Counted from the stretch's first letter, positions 49,430 to 60,126 are shown. The stretch: 64,000 nucleotides of DNA from Bacteroidota bacterium (GCA_013376995.1 JACAAZ010000011.1:69332-133331); one strand, 5' to 3'. Notes: generated from the letters alone by a model not told the origin. Program-made: numbers and translations.

Positions 49430-49783
49430 ATGAAAGATGAATTCAAGGAAAATGTGATTATTAACTTAACATTTGATTTTGCTTTAAAAATTATTGATTT
49501 CTGCGACGAACTTGAAGCCTTGAGAAAGTACAAACTTTCAGAGCAGCTATTTAAATCAGGAACTTCGATTGGCGCAAATGCAAGAGAAGCTCAGAATGCA
49601 GAAAGTAAAGCAGACTTCATTCATAAATTTAAAATTTCAGCAAAAGAAGTTGAAGAAACCGAATATTGGTTATTGCTTTGTAAATATTCTGATAAGCTTC
49701 CTGACTCCACTCAACTTTTATCTGACCTGGAACCGATAAAAAAAATAATTTCGAAAATAATAGGCACATCTCGAAGGATATAA
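49430..49783 (+). CDS. Four-helix-bundle protein (S23 / 23S rRNA intervening-sequence family)
   Basis: 117 aa; LTFDFALKIIDFCDELEALRKYKLSEQLFKSGTSIGANAREAQNAESKADFIHKFKISAKEVEETEYWLLL. Confidence 0.9.
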   Translation: MKDEFKENVIINLTFDFALKIIDFCDELEALRKYKLSEQLFKSGTSIGANAREAQNAESKADFIHKFKISAKEVEETEYWLLLCKYSDKLPDSTQLLSDLEPIKKIISKIIGTSRRI

Positions 49784-49832
49784 AGGTTTCGATGAATAAC
49801 TGAGTCGAAAATGGAAAATTTCCCAAAGTAGC

Positions 49833-49904
49833 CATTATCACATTGCCGAATCGTCGCATCGCCGAATTGCCGAATTAACTCATTGCCAAATTAACACATT
49901 AACA
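49833..49904. repeat. Degenerate octanucleotide array in opposite orientation (CATTGCCG/AATTGCCG), 9 units
   Basis: CATTATCA CATTGCCG AATCGTCG CATCGCCG AATTGCCG AATTAACT CATTGCCA AATTAACA CATTAACA. Confidence 0.92.
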
Positions 49905-49906
49905 AA

Positions 49907-51001
49907 ATGCCCTCACAACCCCGCCTCAAATTCCTTGACCGATATCTGACTCTGTGGATATTTCTTGCTATGGCCATTGGCGTTCTTTCAGGTTACTTAT
50001 TTCCCGGAATCGCTAAATTTTGGGATTCGCTGAAATCTTCACCGGATAGCACGACCAATATCCCTATTGCCATCGGGCTTATCCTGATGATGTACCCGCC
50101 ATTGGCTAAAGTAAAATATGAAGAGCTTGGCGATGTGTTTCGCAACTGGAAAGTACTCATCCTTTCGCTCATTCAGAACTGGGTAATTGGTCCGGTCCTG
50201 ATGTTTGCCCTTGCCATATTGTTCTTCCGGCTGTTCCCTGGAGAAAACAATTCAAATCTCCCTTATATGTATGGCATAATTATGATCGGCCTTGCCCGCT
50301 GCATTGCAATGGTCATTGTGTGGAACGACCTGGCTAAGGGAGACGCACAATATGCCGCCGGTTTGGTAGCTTTTAACAGTATATTCCAGGTCCTGTTCTT
50401 TTCCGTTTATGCCTATGTCTTCATTGCAGTTCTTCCGGCATGGTTCGGGATCCCGACCAATGATGCAGTGGAAAGAATAACGATCGGACAAATAGCAAGG
50501 AGCGTTTTTATTTACCTTGGCATTCCTTTCCTTGCGGGATTTATCACACGATTTATCCTGGTTCGCATCAAAAGTAAAGTTTGGTATCAGAACAGGTTTA
50601 TCCCCAGGATAAGTCCAATAACACTTATCGCTTTACTTTTCACAATCCTGGTCATGTTCTCACTCAAAGGTGAATACATTGTAAAAATCCCTTTGGATGT
50701 TATCAAGATTGCCATCCCCTTACTTATCTACTTCCTGATCATGTTTATCGGGTCTTTCTGGATGAGCAGGAAAATAGGCGCAAGCTATGAGCAATCTGTC
50801 ACACTTTCATTTACGGCAGCTAGCAATAATTTCGAACTGGCCATTGCTGTCGCTATAGCCATATTCGGAATGAATTCCGGAGAAGCATTTACGGCAGTGA
50901 TCGGCCCCCTTGTTGAAGTTCCTGTCATGATCGCCCTGGTAAACCTTGCGTTTTATTACAAGCGGAAGTATTTCGCCCTAAAGGCAGATGGTAACTCTTA
51001 A
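49907..51001 (+). CDS. acr3: ACR3-family arsenite efflux transporter
   Basis: 364 aa; [69 protein letters not shown]. Confidence 0.95.
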   Translation: MPSQPRLKFLDRYLTLWIFLAMAIGVLSGYLFPGIAKFWDSLKSSPDSTTNIPIAIGLILMMYPPLAKVKYEELGDVFRNWKVLILSLIQNWVIGPVLMFALAILFFRLFPGENNSNLPYMYGIIMIGLARCIAMVIVWNDLAKGDAQYAAGLVAFNSIFQVLFFSVYAYVFIAVLPAWFGIPTNDAVERITIGQIARSVFIYLGIPFLAGFITRFILVRIKSKVWYQNRFIPRISPITLIALLFTILVMFSLKGEYIVKIPLDVIKIAIPLLIYFLIMFIGSFWMSRKIGASYEQSVTLSFTAASNNFELAIAVAIAIFGMNSGEAFTAVIGPLVEVPVMIALVNLAFYYKRKYFALKADGNS

Positions 51002-51206
51002 AAACCAACGCCTAAGATTCTTAATAATTAATCTGTTAATTCCCTTTAGTTGATAACTGAACTGTTTATCAACTTTGATCCTGCTTTTGCATTATTACTA
51101 TTAAATTTTGTTTAGAGATTATCATTGCCAAGAATCAAAATTGAGATTTGATTGTTATTAGTTGTTGAATATTTAAACCAGTATTTTCTAACCAAATTAC
51201 AAAAAC

Positions 51207-51704
51207 ATGAAAACACCTATTTATCGTTTAATTGTCCTACTGCTGGTAATTACCTGCAGTTTTTCGACTGCTTTTTCCCAGGAAAATGCTGATTATAAGG
51301 GTCAAATTGCCAAAATCAATAAGGAAATGAAAGCAAATATGCTGTCGGGTAATAATGATGCAAGCCTGAAATTTTATACAGATGATGCAATCTCGATGCC
51401 TGCCTATGAGCCTATGCATGTAGGTATTGAAGCTATCAAAAAAGCAAACGAGGAAATGGCAAAATCAGGCTGGAAGGTAACAGCCTTTGAGCCGACTACA
51501 TTTAAGATCAGTTCCAGCGGCAAGCTTGTTACTGAAGTGGGTACCTATAAAATCAGTTTCAAGGGGCCCGGTGCAGATATGGCTATGGATGATGTTGGCA
51601 AATATCTCACCGTTTACCAGGTTCAGGCTGATAAATCGTTGAAAGTTAAAATTGAAACCTGGAATTCGGATAAAAATCCCATGGAACAGGAAAAGAAGAA
51701 ATAA
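51207..51704 (+). CDS. SnoaL/DUF4440-like secreted protein
   Basis: 165 aa with signal peptide; NNDASLKFYTDDAISMPAYEPMHVGIEAI. Confidence 0.75.
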   Translation: MKTPIYRLIVLLLVITCSFSTAFSQENADYKGQIAKINKEMKANMLSGNNDASLKFYTDDAISMPAYEPMHVGIEAIKKANEEMAKSGWKVTAFEPTTFKISSSGKLVTEVGTYKISFKGPGADMAMDDVGKYLTVYQVQADKSLKVKIETWNSDKNPMEQEKKK

Positions 51705-51725
51705 AAGTATCGTCTGGTGAAAGGG

Positions 51726-51762
51726 AAGTAAAGCCACCTAGAATATCAAGGTGGCTTTACTT
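51726..51762. terminator. Rho-independent terminator
   Basis: AAGTAAAGCCACCT...AGGTGGCTTTACTT, 14-bp perfect stem. Confidence 0.85.
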
Positions 51763-51878
51763 ATTTTCAGTCACGTGATTGCCAGAATGAATTTAAAAGG
51801 TTTATTTATAGATATATGGGAACAATATCCGCATAACCTGCTAAAATATTACCTGGTTTTTCCTCTTTGGATTCTTTC

Positions 51879-52190
51879 CTAGTCTTTTCTTTTCCTTGAA
51901 GAACCTTTTCCTCCAAGAAAACCCCAACCTCCACTTCCAATCAGGAATCCAAAAGCATACCAGGCACCATTGTTATTCTGGGCGAAGACAGTAATATCAT
52001 CCCTGAAAAACATAAGGATCAGGTCAACAGGAGCTATGAATCCATGCAGCAACCCTCCCCAGAAACCATAAACATGTCCATGAAGACAAGCGGTCACTAT
52101 TTCCTTATTGGCGCAGGAATTTAAAGCCAGCGCGGCAGTTATTAGAATAAAAAGGCTAATTAGCTGCTTCGATTGAATACGTATTTTCAT
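51879..52190 (-). CDS. Hypothetical lipoprotein/small membrane protein
   Basis: 103 aa; LALNSCANKEIV lipobox. Confidence 0.6.
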   Translation of the reverse strand: MKIRIQSKQLISLFILITAALALNSCANKEIVTACLHGHVYGFWGGLLHGFIAPVDLILMFFRDDITVFAQNNNGAWYAFGFLIGSGGWGFLGGKGSSRKRKD

Positions 52191-52243
52191 ATTGTGAAGA
52201 TTTAGATACGAAAGTAAGCCGAAAAAACAGGTTTACAAAATCC

Positions 52244-53257
52244 CTATTGTTTAGCTGTGGAATTATCCTCATCGCTGTTTAAGTTCTTCTTGATTGGAGC
52301 CCGGATACTCAAAGCCTTCTTCATAATATCGAACCAGAAGTTGCTTCCTAATTGCACGGCAAATGCAGTGATAAGCACCCCCAGGAATTTGAGGGAAAAG
52401 CCAATCCATCCCTGCCCAAACCATTCTTTCCCGAATTCTCCCGGCCTGTAACCCAGGAAATAGCCTGCCGATTCTTCGTACATTATCCTCAGCTTGTTCA
52501 CGTTGCCCTTTGAGGAAGTGGAGTCGGACGGACTGGATCTGCCTGGCATAACTATGGGATCCACCTGCTGCGACACCAGCACCTGGCCTTTCTCGTTCCA
52601 AATCCGGATAGTGGTGGTAGAGTCGTGAGACATGCTGATATTGGGCATCATGGCGACAATGTTATCTACGTTTTTGCTTAATTCGTTTTTGTCACTTAAT
52701 GCATCATTAGCGATTTTTATCGTGTCAATGTTTAGACCGATTGCCAAAACAAATCCCAAAAGAAGCAGGATCCGCCTTACCTTTTTCCTGTACCATACAG
52801 TTGAATGTTCCAGGGCATCATCATAGAACTGAGTCAGGCTGGTTTCAAATGGTCTTAATTTATTTCCGCTTTTAGCTGCCAGGTCCTGGAGAACCTTCTT
52901 AAAGGCTTCAGGGATTTCTGCACCCTGTATTGCATTTTGAAGATTGCCTTCCCTGAAATTCGGAGCCCCGATTTTCTCAATTACAAACAGGAAGAAGTTA
53001 TTTGCAGGTATATAAACCGGGTATTTTCCTGATTTGTGCATGAGGCTTTGAATATGCGGACTTTTCTCGAAATCGGTCCGGATAAAATTTCTCCATTCTT
53101 TAGAAATAAAAAGCAGTTCAATAGCTTTCTTAAGATTCTTTTCCCTCAGGTGGAAGATGCCCTGCGTTATTCCTTCATTTATTGATGACAGAATGAGGCT
53201 GCTGGTGAAATAGGTAAAAGTCAGCAGTATTACCAGGTTTAGTATAGGTGAATCCAT
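52244..53257 (-). CDS. Hypothetical membrane protein
   Basis: 337 aa, three or more hydrophobic segments. Confidence 0.65.
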   Translation of the reverse strand: MDSPILNLVILLTFTYFTSSLILSSINEGITQGIFHLREKNLKKAIELLFISKEWRNFIRTDFEKSPHIQSLMHKSGKYPVYIPANNFFLFVIEKIGAPNFREGNLQNAIQGAEIPEAFKKVLQDLAAKSGNKLRPFETSLTQFYDDALEHSTVWYRKKVRRILLLLGFVLAIGLNIDTIKIANDALSDKNELSKNVDNIVAMMPNISMSHDSTTTIRIWNEKGQVLVSQQVDPIVMPGRSSPSDSTSSKGNVNKLRIMYEESAGYFLGYRPGEFGKEWFGQGWIGFSLKFLGVLITAFAVQLGSNFWFDIMKKALSIRAPIKKNLNSDEDNSTAKQ

Positions 53258-53544
53258 AACAATTAGGCTAATTCATGACTTTTTTGGATGAAGATGATTA
53301 ATCTATCTCAAACAACCATGCCTGTTAATTGTGCGAATTGTCAGTCATAAAACCGGATTGTTTCTAAAGGCCACACTCAGGAGATGAAATTATTGATGTG
53401 ATGTATTGTTAGTTAGCCTGTTGAAATAAATAATATGGGATTCAGCGTGTGACAATTATTCAAATGAGTACTTTCGCCTTCGAAATATTTTATAAGCACC
53501 AATTCATTGTTAATACGCATTACAACCAACCACAAACCATAACC

Positions 53545-56500
53545 ATGAAACTAATCTTACTTTCCTTGGTTTTGAGCCTGTTTTGCATTGTATTGAATGC
53601 ACAACCTCAATTGACTCATCCCACTTTTATTGCAAAAGGAACCTATTATGGATTGAGCAAACCCCTCAGGGATCTGCCGGTCATGACACAAGCCGATGTC
53701 GAACAAATGGCTAAGAAAGCCAAAGAAGGCGAATTAAATCCTGGGTTGGGAATCAGGAGCTATCCATTTGCCTCCATTGCACTTCCGAGAGGCGAAGATC
53801 AAGCATGGCAAAAACAATTTGGTAAAGCAGCTGCATCAAAGGCTCCTATCATCAATTTTGAAGGACAGGATTCCCCTTATTATCCGCCTGATTGTAATGG
53901 CACTGTTGGACCAAACCACTATATGCAAACTGTAAATTGTTCCTATACAATTTATAGCAAAACCGGCGCTGTCCTGGCGGGTCCAACCCAGTTGAACTTG
54001 ATTTTTGGTTCTGTTCCGGGAGCGAATCGTAACGATGGAGACCCGATCATCCTTTATGATGACCAGGCTGATCGCTGGCTGGTAACGGAGTTTTCTATTC
54101 CCAGCTCTGGCCAGAACTATATGCTGATGGCCGTTTCCGAAACCAATGATCCAACAGGTGCATGGCATCAGTATTCATTCCCTGTTGCCTCCATGCCTGA
54201 TTATCCTAAGTTTGGGATATGGCAGGACGGATATTATATGGGTGATAATAACTCCAGTGGTAACGATATCTATGTTTTTGAGCGTGCCCCTATGCTTACA
54301 GGTGCAACAGCACAGGTAATGGGGTTCAATAATCCTAACCGTCCCAACAGTGTAGATGGTTTTATGTGTGTTCCCCCGGTTGATAATGACGGACCTTTTG
54401 CGCCAGCTGGTTCCCCGGGATTATTCATTGCTTTTAATGATGATGCCTTTGGCGGTGGAGTTGATGAACTTTGGATCTATGAGCTGGCAGCTAACTGGAC
54501 AACGCCTTCTCTTTCTACATTCGGTCGCACACAACAGTTACCGGTACAGCCTTTCGATAGCAATTTTGGCAATAACTGGAGTAATATTACCCAGAAAGGT
54601 ACTTCCCAAAAAGTTGATGCTATACCACAGGTGATTATGAATGCTCCCCAATACCGGAATTTTGGATCACATCAAACACTTGTCTGCTGTCATACTGTGG
54701 ATGTCGACGGCACTAACCATGCTGGTATCCGTTGGTATGAACTACAGAAAACAACCGGCGACTGGACAATCAGGCAGCAATCTACCTATGCCCCCGATGC
54801 GAACAACCGGTGGATGGGATCAATATCGATGAATGCTGGTGGAAATATCGGGATTGGTTATTCCGTTTCAAGCAGTACTATGTATCCGAGCATAAGGTAT
54901 TGCGGGCAAACATCTGCCGCAAATGTTTTAGCAAATGGTGTACTTGATTACCCGGAAATGTCCATTTTTGAAGGTTCAAATTCTCAATCAGGAGCAGATC
55001 GCTGGGGAGATTATTCAAAAATATCACTCGATCCTCTCGATGATGGAACATTTTGGTTCACTACTGAATATATTGGAGGAGGAGGATCTCGTAAATCAAA
55101 GGTTGCTGCATTTACAATTGGTATAATTGCACCCCTTGCAAATTTTTCGGCCAGCAATTATACACCTTGCATCAATAATCCTGTGGTGCTTTCTGATCAA
55201 AGCACCAGTGCCCCTATTTCATGGTTGTGGTCAGTTTCTCCTTCATCTTTTGAATATTTAGATGGCACTGACAGCACTTCACAAAATCCCCATATCAAAT
55301 TTACTTCATATGGTAGCTATACAATATCTCTCACAGCTACAAATGCTGGTGGAGATAATACTATTACCAAACCGGCATTTATTTCCGTTAATCCTGTAAA
55401 TGCTGCTTTCCATGCAACTGCCACAACAGTTGTTGTTGGCAGTTCAACTATTTTCTATGATGAATCAACCTGTGATGTAGCTTCCTGGTCCTGGAATTTT
55501 GGTGACGGGGCAAGCCCGGCAACCGCAAATACCCAGGGACCGCATGTTGTGACCTACTCTACATCCGGCTTGAAAACAGTTACCCTAACCGTGAATGATA
55601 CCCTGGTACTAACTAAAACAGATTATGTAAATGTTATTGACCCTTCATTCAACATGACAAACGCAAGCATTAGCGCTTGTTCCGGAAATTTCTATGATCC
55701 GGGTGGTTCAGGAGCCAACTATGGGAACAACCAGGATTATGTTCTTGTTCTTTACCCCGGTACACCTGGTAATATGGCGCAGGTAGATTTTTCAGCGTTT
55801 AACCTTGAGTCTGGAATGTTTTGTGCCAATGATTACCTTAAAATCCTTAACGGGAATTCAATCTCATCTCCTGTCATGGGTGTATACTGTTCAAATACAT
55901 CACCCGGGACTAAAACTGCCTCCAATGCCAGTGGAGCACTGACTTTTATTTTTCATAGTAACAATGCAGTAACCCTCTCCGGGTGGAATGCTGCGATCAG
56001 CTGTATTGAAGGAGTAGGAAGTCCCCTGACCTTGAATGCAACTCCCTTCAGTTATTCCCAGATCGATTTGACCTGGGTTCCCAATGTTCAGAATAATGGA
56101 GTAATGCTGGTATATTCACCTGATGGCGTATTTGGAAGCCCTGTCAACGGTTCTGCATATCAGGCTGGTGATAATATTGCCGGTGGAGGTATCGTGCTGT
56201 ATGCAGGCAGCCAGACTTCATACAGCCATATGCAATTGCAGGCTTCAACACTTTACCATTACAGGGCCTATTCCTATGATGCCTCCCAGAACTGGTCATA
56301 TGGAGTTGAAGCCAATGCTACAACACTCAGTCTTCCTGCAGTACTAATTACCCCTATGAGCCAAACAGTTGCTTACCAGGCTGGGACTGCCTCCTTCGAT
56401 ATAACTACGAATAATCCATGGGCAGCAACTTCTGATGTGTCCTGGTGTTCCGTAACACCATCAGGCAATGGTACAGGTGTAATAACAGCCAGTTACCAGG

Positions 56501-56859
56501 AGAATACCGGGCCGGTTTTTAGAACAGCAAACCTCACGGTGACTCTAACAGGACTTCCCAACCAGGTTCTGCAACTGATCCAGTTGCCGTCCTTCGTTTC
56601 AGTTCCTGAAGCCTCTGAAGCAGGAATTATGCTTTTTCCTAATCCAACTTCCGGGATATTTACCATCAGCGGACCTGCAAAACAGGCACTGGAACTTGAC
56701 CTGGATGTGTATGACTCACATGGGTCAATTGTCATGTCAAGGAAATGCAGCGGTTCAGCAACTTATGCGTTCAACCTGTCTTCCAGTCCAAAAGGATTGT
56801 ATTTTGTCACTGCCAGGTATGGTGAGAAAAACCTGCATTGGAAGATGGTGCTTAAATAG
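53545..56859 (+). CDS. Large secreted protein with PKD and CUB-like domains and a T9SS C-terminal sorting domain
   Basis: Signal peptide MKLILLSLVLSLFCIVLNAQ; PKD ASWSWNFGDGASP; C-terminal LFPNPTSGIFTISGP...SSSPKGLYFVTARYGEKNLHWKMVLK. Confidence 0.85.
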   Translation: MKLILLSLVLSLFCIVLNAQPQLTHPTFIAKGTYYGLSKPLRDLPVMTQADVEQMAKKAKEGELNPGLGIRSYPFASIALPRGEDQAWQKQFGKAAASKAPIINFEGQDSPYYPPDCNGTVGPNHYMQTVNCSYTIYSKTGAVLAGPTQLNLIFGSVPGANRNDGDPIILYDDQADRWLVTEFSIPSSGQNYMLMAVSETNDPTGAWHQYSFPVASMPDYPKFGIWQDGYYMGDNNSSGNDIYVFERAPMLTGATAQVMGFNNPNRPNSVDGFMCVPPVDNDGPFAPAGSPGLFIAFNDDAFGGGVDELWIYELAANWTTPSLSTFGRTQQLPVQPFDSNFGNNWSNITQKGTSQKVDAIPQVIMNAPQYRNFGSHQTLVCCHTVDVDGTNHAGIRWYELQKTTGDWTIRQQSTYAPDANNRWMGSISMNAGGNIGIGYSVSSSTMYPSIRYCGQTSAANVLANGVLDYPEMSIFEGSNSQSGADRWGDYSKISLDPLDDGTFWFTTEYIGGGGSRKSKVAAFTIGIIAPLANFSASNYTPCINNPVVLSDQSTSAPISWLWSVSPSSFEYLDGTDSTSQNPHIKFTSYGSYTISLTATNAGGDNTITKPAFISVNPVNAAFHATATTVVVGSSTIFYDESTCDVASWSWNFGDGASPATANTQGPHVVTYSTSGLKTVTLTVNDTLVLTKTDYVNVIDPSFNMTNASISACSGNFYDPGGSGANYGNNQDYVLVLYPGTPGNMAQVDFSAFNLESGMFCANDYLKILNGNSISSPVMGVYCSNTSPGTKTASNASGALTFIFHSNNAVTLSGWNAAISCIEGVGSPLTLNATPFSYSQIDLTWVPNVQNNGVMLVYSPDGVFGSPVNGSAYQAGDNIAGGGIVLYAGSQTSYSHMQLQASTLYHYRAYSYDASQNWSYGVEANATTLSLPAVLITPMSQTVAYQAGTASFDITTNNPWAATSDVSWCSVTPSGNGTGVITASYQENTGPVFRTANLTVTLTGLPNQVLQLIQLPSFVSVPEASEAGIMLFPNPTSGIFTISGPAKQALELDLDVYDSHGSIVMSRKCSGSATYAFNLSSSPKGLYFVTARYGEKNLHWKMVLK

Positions 56860-56873
56860 TAAAATTAGGTGTT

Positions 56874-56926
56874 AAGTCATACAAAAAATGCCGGCTGAAT
56901 TTGAGCCGGCATTTTTTGTATGACTT
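56874..56926. terminator. Bidirectional terminator with 23-bp perfect stem
   Basis: AAGTCATACAAAAAATGCCGGCT-GAATTTG-AGCCGGCATTTTTTGTATGACTT between convergent genes. Confidence 0.92.
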
Positions 56927-57579
56927 TATTTCTTCAGTTTGTCCTTGAAGACCTTTCTGATCTTATCAACTTTTGGGTCTATTACCATTTGGCAGTAGGG
57001 GGCATTGCCGTTCTTGTCATAATATGCCATATGATAGTCCTCCGCTTTATAAAAGATCTTCAGTGGGCTTATTTCGGTAATTACCGGGTCCGGGAAAGCT
57101 TTTTCTTTATTCAGTTTATTCTTGTATTCAGTGGCCAGGGAGTGCTGATTTTCATTGTGGTAAAATATTACTGATCGGTATTGAGTACCCCTGTCGCCTC
57201 CCTGCCGGTTGAGGGTTGTGGGATCATGGGCGGTCCAGAAGACTTCCAATAGTTCGCTGAAGCTGATTTTGGTGGTATCATATATTATTTGAGCGACCTC
57301 TGCATGGCCTGTTAGCCCCGAACAAACATCCCTGTATGTCGGATTAGCGGTCGTGCCCCCTGAATATCCCGGTGTTACTGAAATTACACCATTTAGCTGT
57401 TCATACACTGCTTCTGTACACCAGAAGCAGCCGGCTCCGAAAGTTGCTGTATCCAGGACACCAGGGTTAGCATAGGTTTCTTTGATCATGGTATGCGAAG
57501 TTGAAGGATGATTATTGCATCCTGCTATGAGTGGAAAAAGCAGGACAAGTAGAAGGGCTTTTAAAAAATGAATGTTCAT
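56926..57579 (-). CDS. msrA: Peptide methionine sulfoxide reductase A
   Basis: 217 aa; ATFGAGCFWCTEAVYEQLNGVISVTPGYSGG, GHAEVAQIIYD. Confidence 0.95.
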   Translation of the reverse strand: MNIHFLKALLLVLLFPLIAGCNNHPSTSHTMIKETYANPGVLDTATFGAGCFWCTEAVYEQLNGVISVTPGYSGGTTANPTYRDVCSGLTGHAEVAQIIYDTTKISFSELLEVFWTAHDPTTLNRQGGDRGTQYRSVIFYHNENQHSLATEYKNKLNKEKAFPDPVITEISPLKIFYKAEDYHMAYYDKNGNAPYCQMVIDPKVDKIRKVFKDKLKK

Positions 57580-57651
57580 GGAGTTTATTTTAAATACAAC
57601 AAACAGTTACTAATTTAGGTTCAGTGTTGCAAATGTGATAAGATTTCAGGA

Positions 57652-57682
57652 ATTGGTGGTTCCTTAATTTTTTTTACCTTTG
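57652..57682 (+). promoter_or_regulatory. Bacteroidota-type promoter upstream of trigger factor
   Basis: ATTG (57652-57655), 19 nt, TACCTTTG (57675-57682). Confidence 0.65.
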
Positions 57683-57767
57683 CAGCCTTATTTTGAATAG
57701 GGGAAATTACATTGTATCTCTTTGAAAATAAGGATATTTATAAAGAACGGATAAACAAATTGAATTA

Positions 57768-59129
57768 ATGGAAATTACGAGAGAGAATTCTGGCGAAATG
57801 ACTGCCACTGTGAAAATTGCAATCAGCCCTGCTGAATACACCGAAAATGTCAACAAGGTCCTGAAAGACTATCAGCGAAAAGCGAATGTACCAGGTTTTC
57901 GTCCCGGACATGTTCCTTTCGGAATGATAAAGAAGATGTATGGCAGTGCTGTGTTTGCCGATGAAGTGAACAAATTGGTTTCAGACGCACTTCATAATTA
58001 TATAGCTGAAGAAAAACTGGATATACTCGGGCAACCTTTGCCTAATATGGAACTTACCCCATTATTTGACTGGAAGGATGAAAAAGAGATCACCTTCTTT
58101 TTCGACCTTGGTCTTTCTCCGCAGTTTGACATGACATTGGATGATAGTATAGCTATAGATTATCATGTTATCAAGGTAAATGAAGAACTGCTTGATAAAT
58201 ATATGGTGGATATTCGTCAGCGTTATGGAACAATGAGCGCTACTGAAGTTGCCGGTGAAAAAGATGTTCTCGACGGTGAATTTGTTGAGCTTGATACTGA
58301 AGGTAATATTCTTGAAAATGGTATCGCGAACAAATCGAAATTGATGATTGATACCGTTAAAGACGAAGAAATCAGGAAATCTCTTGTAGGAGCCAAACAA
58401 GGTGATGTCATTAGTTATAATCCTGCCAAAGCTTCAGGAAATGCTTCTGAGACAGCTTCTTTGCTGGGAATTACCCGCGACAGGGCTGAAAATCTTGAAT
58501 CCGATTTCAGGTTTACAATCCAGGAGATTACAACCATGGTCCCAGCTGAACTGAATGAAGAATTTTACAATAAAGTATTCCCGGATGAGGGAATCACTGA
58601 ATTGAAAGATTTCCGCGAACGCATTCGGATTGAATCAGAAAAAGCATTTACAGCAGACAGCGACCACCTGTTCATGCACCATGCCCAGGAAAAACTTTTG
58701 GAACTCGCGCCTATGCAGCTTCCGGATGCTTTCATGAAACGCTGGCTTGTTGAAAGCAATGATGGTAAAATCAAGGCTGAAGATCTTGAGAAGGATTATG
58801 ATAAGTACGCTGCTTCTATGAAATGGCAGCTTATCGAGAATCGCCTGATCAAGGATTTCAACATCGAAGTACCTGACGATGAAATCAAGGATTATGTGAA
58901 GGATCGTTATCTGCCGGGCTGGAGAACCATGCCGTTAACTGATGACCTTAGCAGCCGCCTCGAAACGTTAGCTAATAGTTTCCTGGAGACCCGTCACGAT
59001 GAGGTTCGCAGGATAATTGATGGCCTGTTTGAAACTCGCATTTCAGCACTTATCAAATCAAAGGTTAAGCTGCATGAAATTGAGATCAGTTATGAAGATT
59101 TTGTAAAACTGGATGCTGAAAAGCACTAG
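57768..59129 (+). CDS. tig: Trigger factor
   Basis: 453 aa; KANVPGFRPGHVPFGMIKKMYG; upstream of clpP-clpX. Confidence 0.93.
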   Translation: MEITRENSGEMTATVKIAISPAEYTENVNKVLKDYQRKANVPGFRPGHVPFGMIKKMYGSAVFADEVNKLVSDALHNYIAEEKLDILGQPLPNMELTPLFDWKDEKEITFFFDLGLSPQFDMTLDDSIAIDYHVIKVNEELLDKYMVDIRQRYGTMSATEVAGEKDVLDGEFVELDTEGNILENGIANKSKLMIDTVKDEEIRKSLVGAKQGDVISYNPAKASGNASETASLLGITRDRAENLESDFRFTIQEITTMVPAELNEEFYNKVFPDEGITELKDFRERIRIESEKAFTADSDHLFMHHAQEKLLELAPMQLPDAFMKRWLVESNDGKIKAEDLEKDYDKYAASMKWQLIENRLIKDFNIEVPDDEIKDYVKDRYLPGWRTMPLTDDLSSRLETLANSFLETRHDEVRRIIDGLFETRISALIKSKVKLHEIEISYEDFVKLDAEKH

Positions 59130-59318
59130 CAGAACCTTTTCGACGTTAAATTGTTAGGTTTTACGCCTAATTTAGAATAAGGAATTATCGTTTTAGGATG
59201 TTACCTTTTGCGGCTTTTAGCTATTAATAGTTGCTTCTGGACCATAAAACATCCTTACCGGGTTCGCTTGAAGCTGAACCTGTCATTGGGTGATCAATAA
59301 CTTAATACATAGAAGCAA

Positions 59319-59987
59319 ATGGATGATTTTCGCAAGTATGCTTTACATAACCGCGGTATCAGTAGCCTGAGCATGCACAGGTATACTTCGGTTCTGAATA
59401 ATTACATCTCCCCAACCATTATTGAAGAACGTCAGTTGAACATTGCCACAATGGATGTTTTCTCACGTTTGATGATGGACCGCATTATCTTTTTGGGTGT
59501 GCCAATTGATGATTATGTAGCCAATATCATACAGGCACAGCTTCTCTTCCTCGAATCTGTTGATTCAAAACGTGATATACAGATATACCTGAATACTCCC
59601 GGTGGCTCTGTATATGCCGGCCTCGGAATTTATGACACCATGCAGTATATAGCTCCGGATGTTGCAACAATTTGCACCGGGATGGCTGCCAGTATGGGTG
59701 CCGTTCTGCTTTGTGCTGGAAAGAAAGGGAAACGCACTGCGCTTAAACATTCACGCATTCTGATTCATCAGCCAATGGGTGGTGCTGAAGGCCAGGCTTC
59801 CGATATCGAGATCACTACACGTGAAATACTCAAACTGAAGAAAGAGCTCTATGAAATTATTGCTCTGCATTCAGGTCAGCAAATCAAAAAAATTGAAAAA
59901 GACGGTGATCGCGATTACTGGATGACCTCCGAAGAAGCTAAAGAATACGGAATGCTGGATGAAGTGCTTCACCGCGATGTTCAGTAA
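59319..59987 (+). CDS. clpP: ATP-dependent Clp protease proteolytic subunit
   Basis: 222 aa; IYLNTPGGSVYAGLGIYDTMQYI, GMAASMGAVLLCAGKKGKR, ILIHQPMGGAEGQASDI. Confidence 0.96.
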   Translation: MDDFRKYALHNRGISSLSMHRYTSVLNNYISPTIIEERQLNIATMDVFSRLMMDRIIFLGVPIDDYVANIIQAQLLFLESVDSKRDIQIYLNTPGGSVYAGLGIYDTMQYIAPDVATICTGMAASMGAVLLCAGKKGKRTALKHSRILIHQPMGGAEGQASDIEITTREILKLKKELYEIIALHSGQQIKKIEKDGDRDYWMTSEEAKEYGMLDEVLHRDVQ

Positions 59988-60126
59988 GCAATTCAACGCT
60001 ACACCAACTATATACTTGAACTACAGGTGCTTTTTTTGTAACTTTACACAATACTCGTGAACTAACTATAAACTTATTTCCATGAGAGGACAGCATTAAC
60101 CTCCCATCTACCAACACTATCAACTT

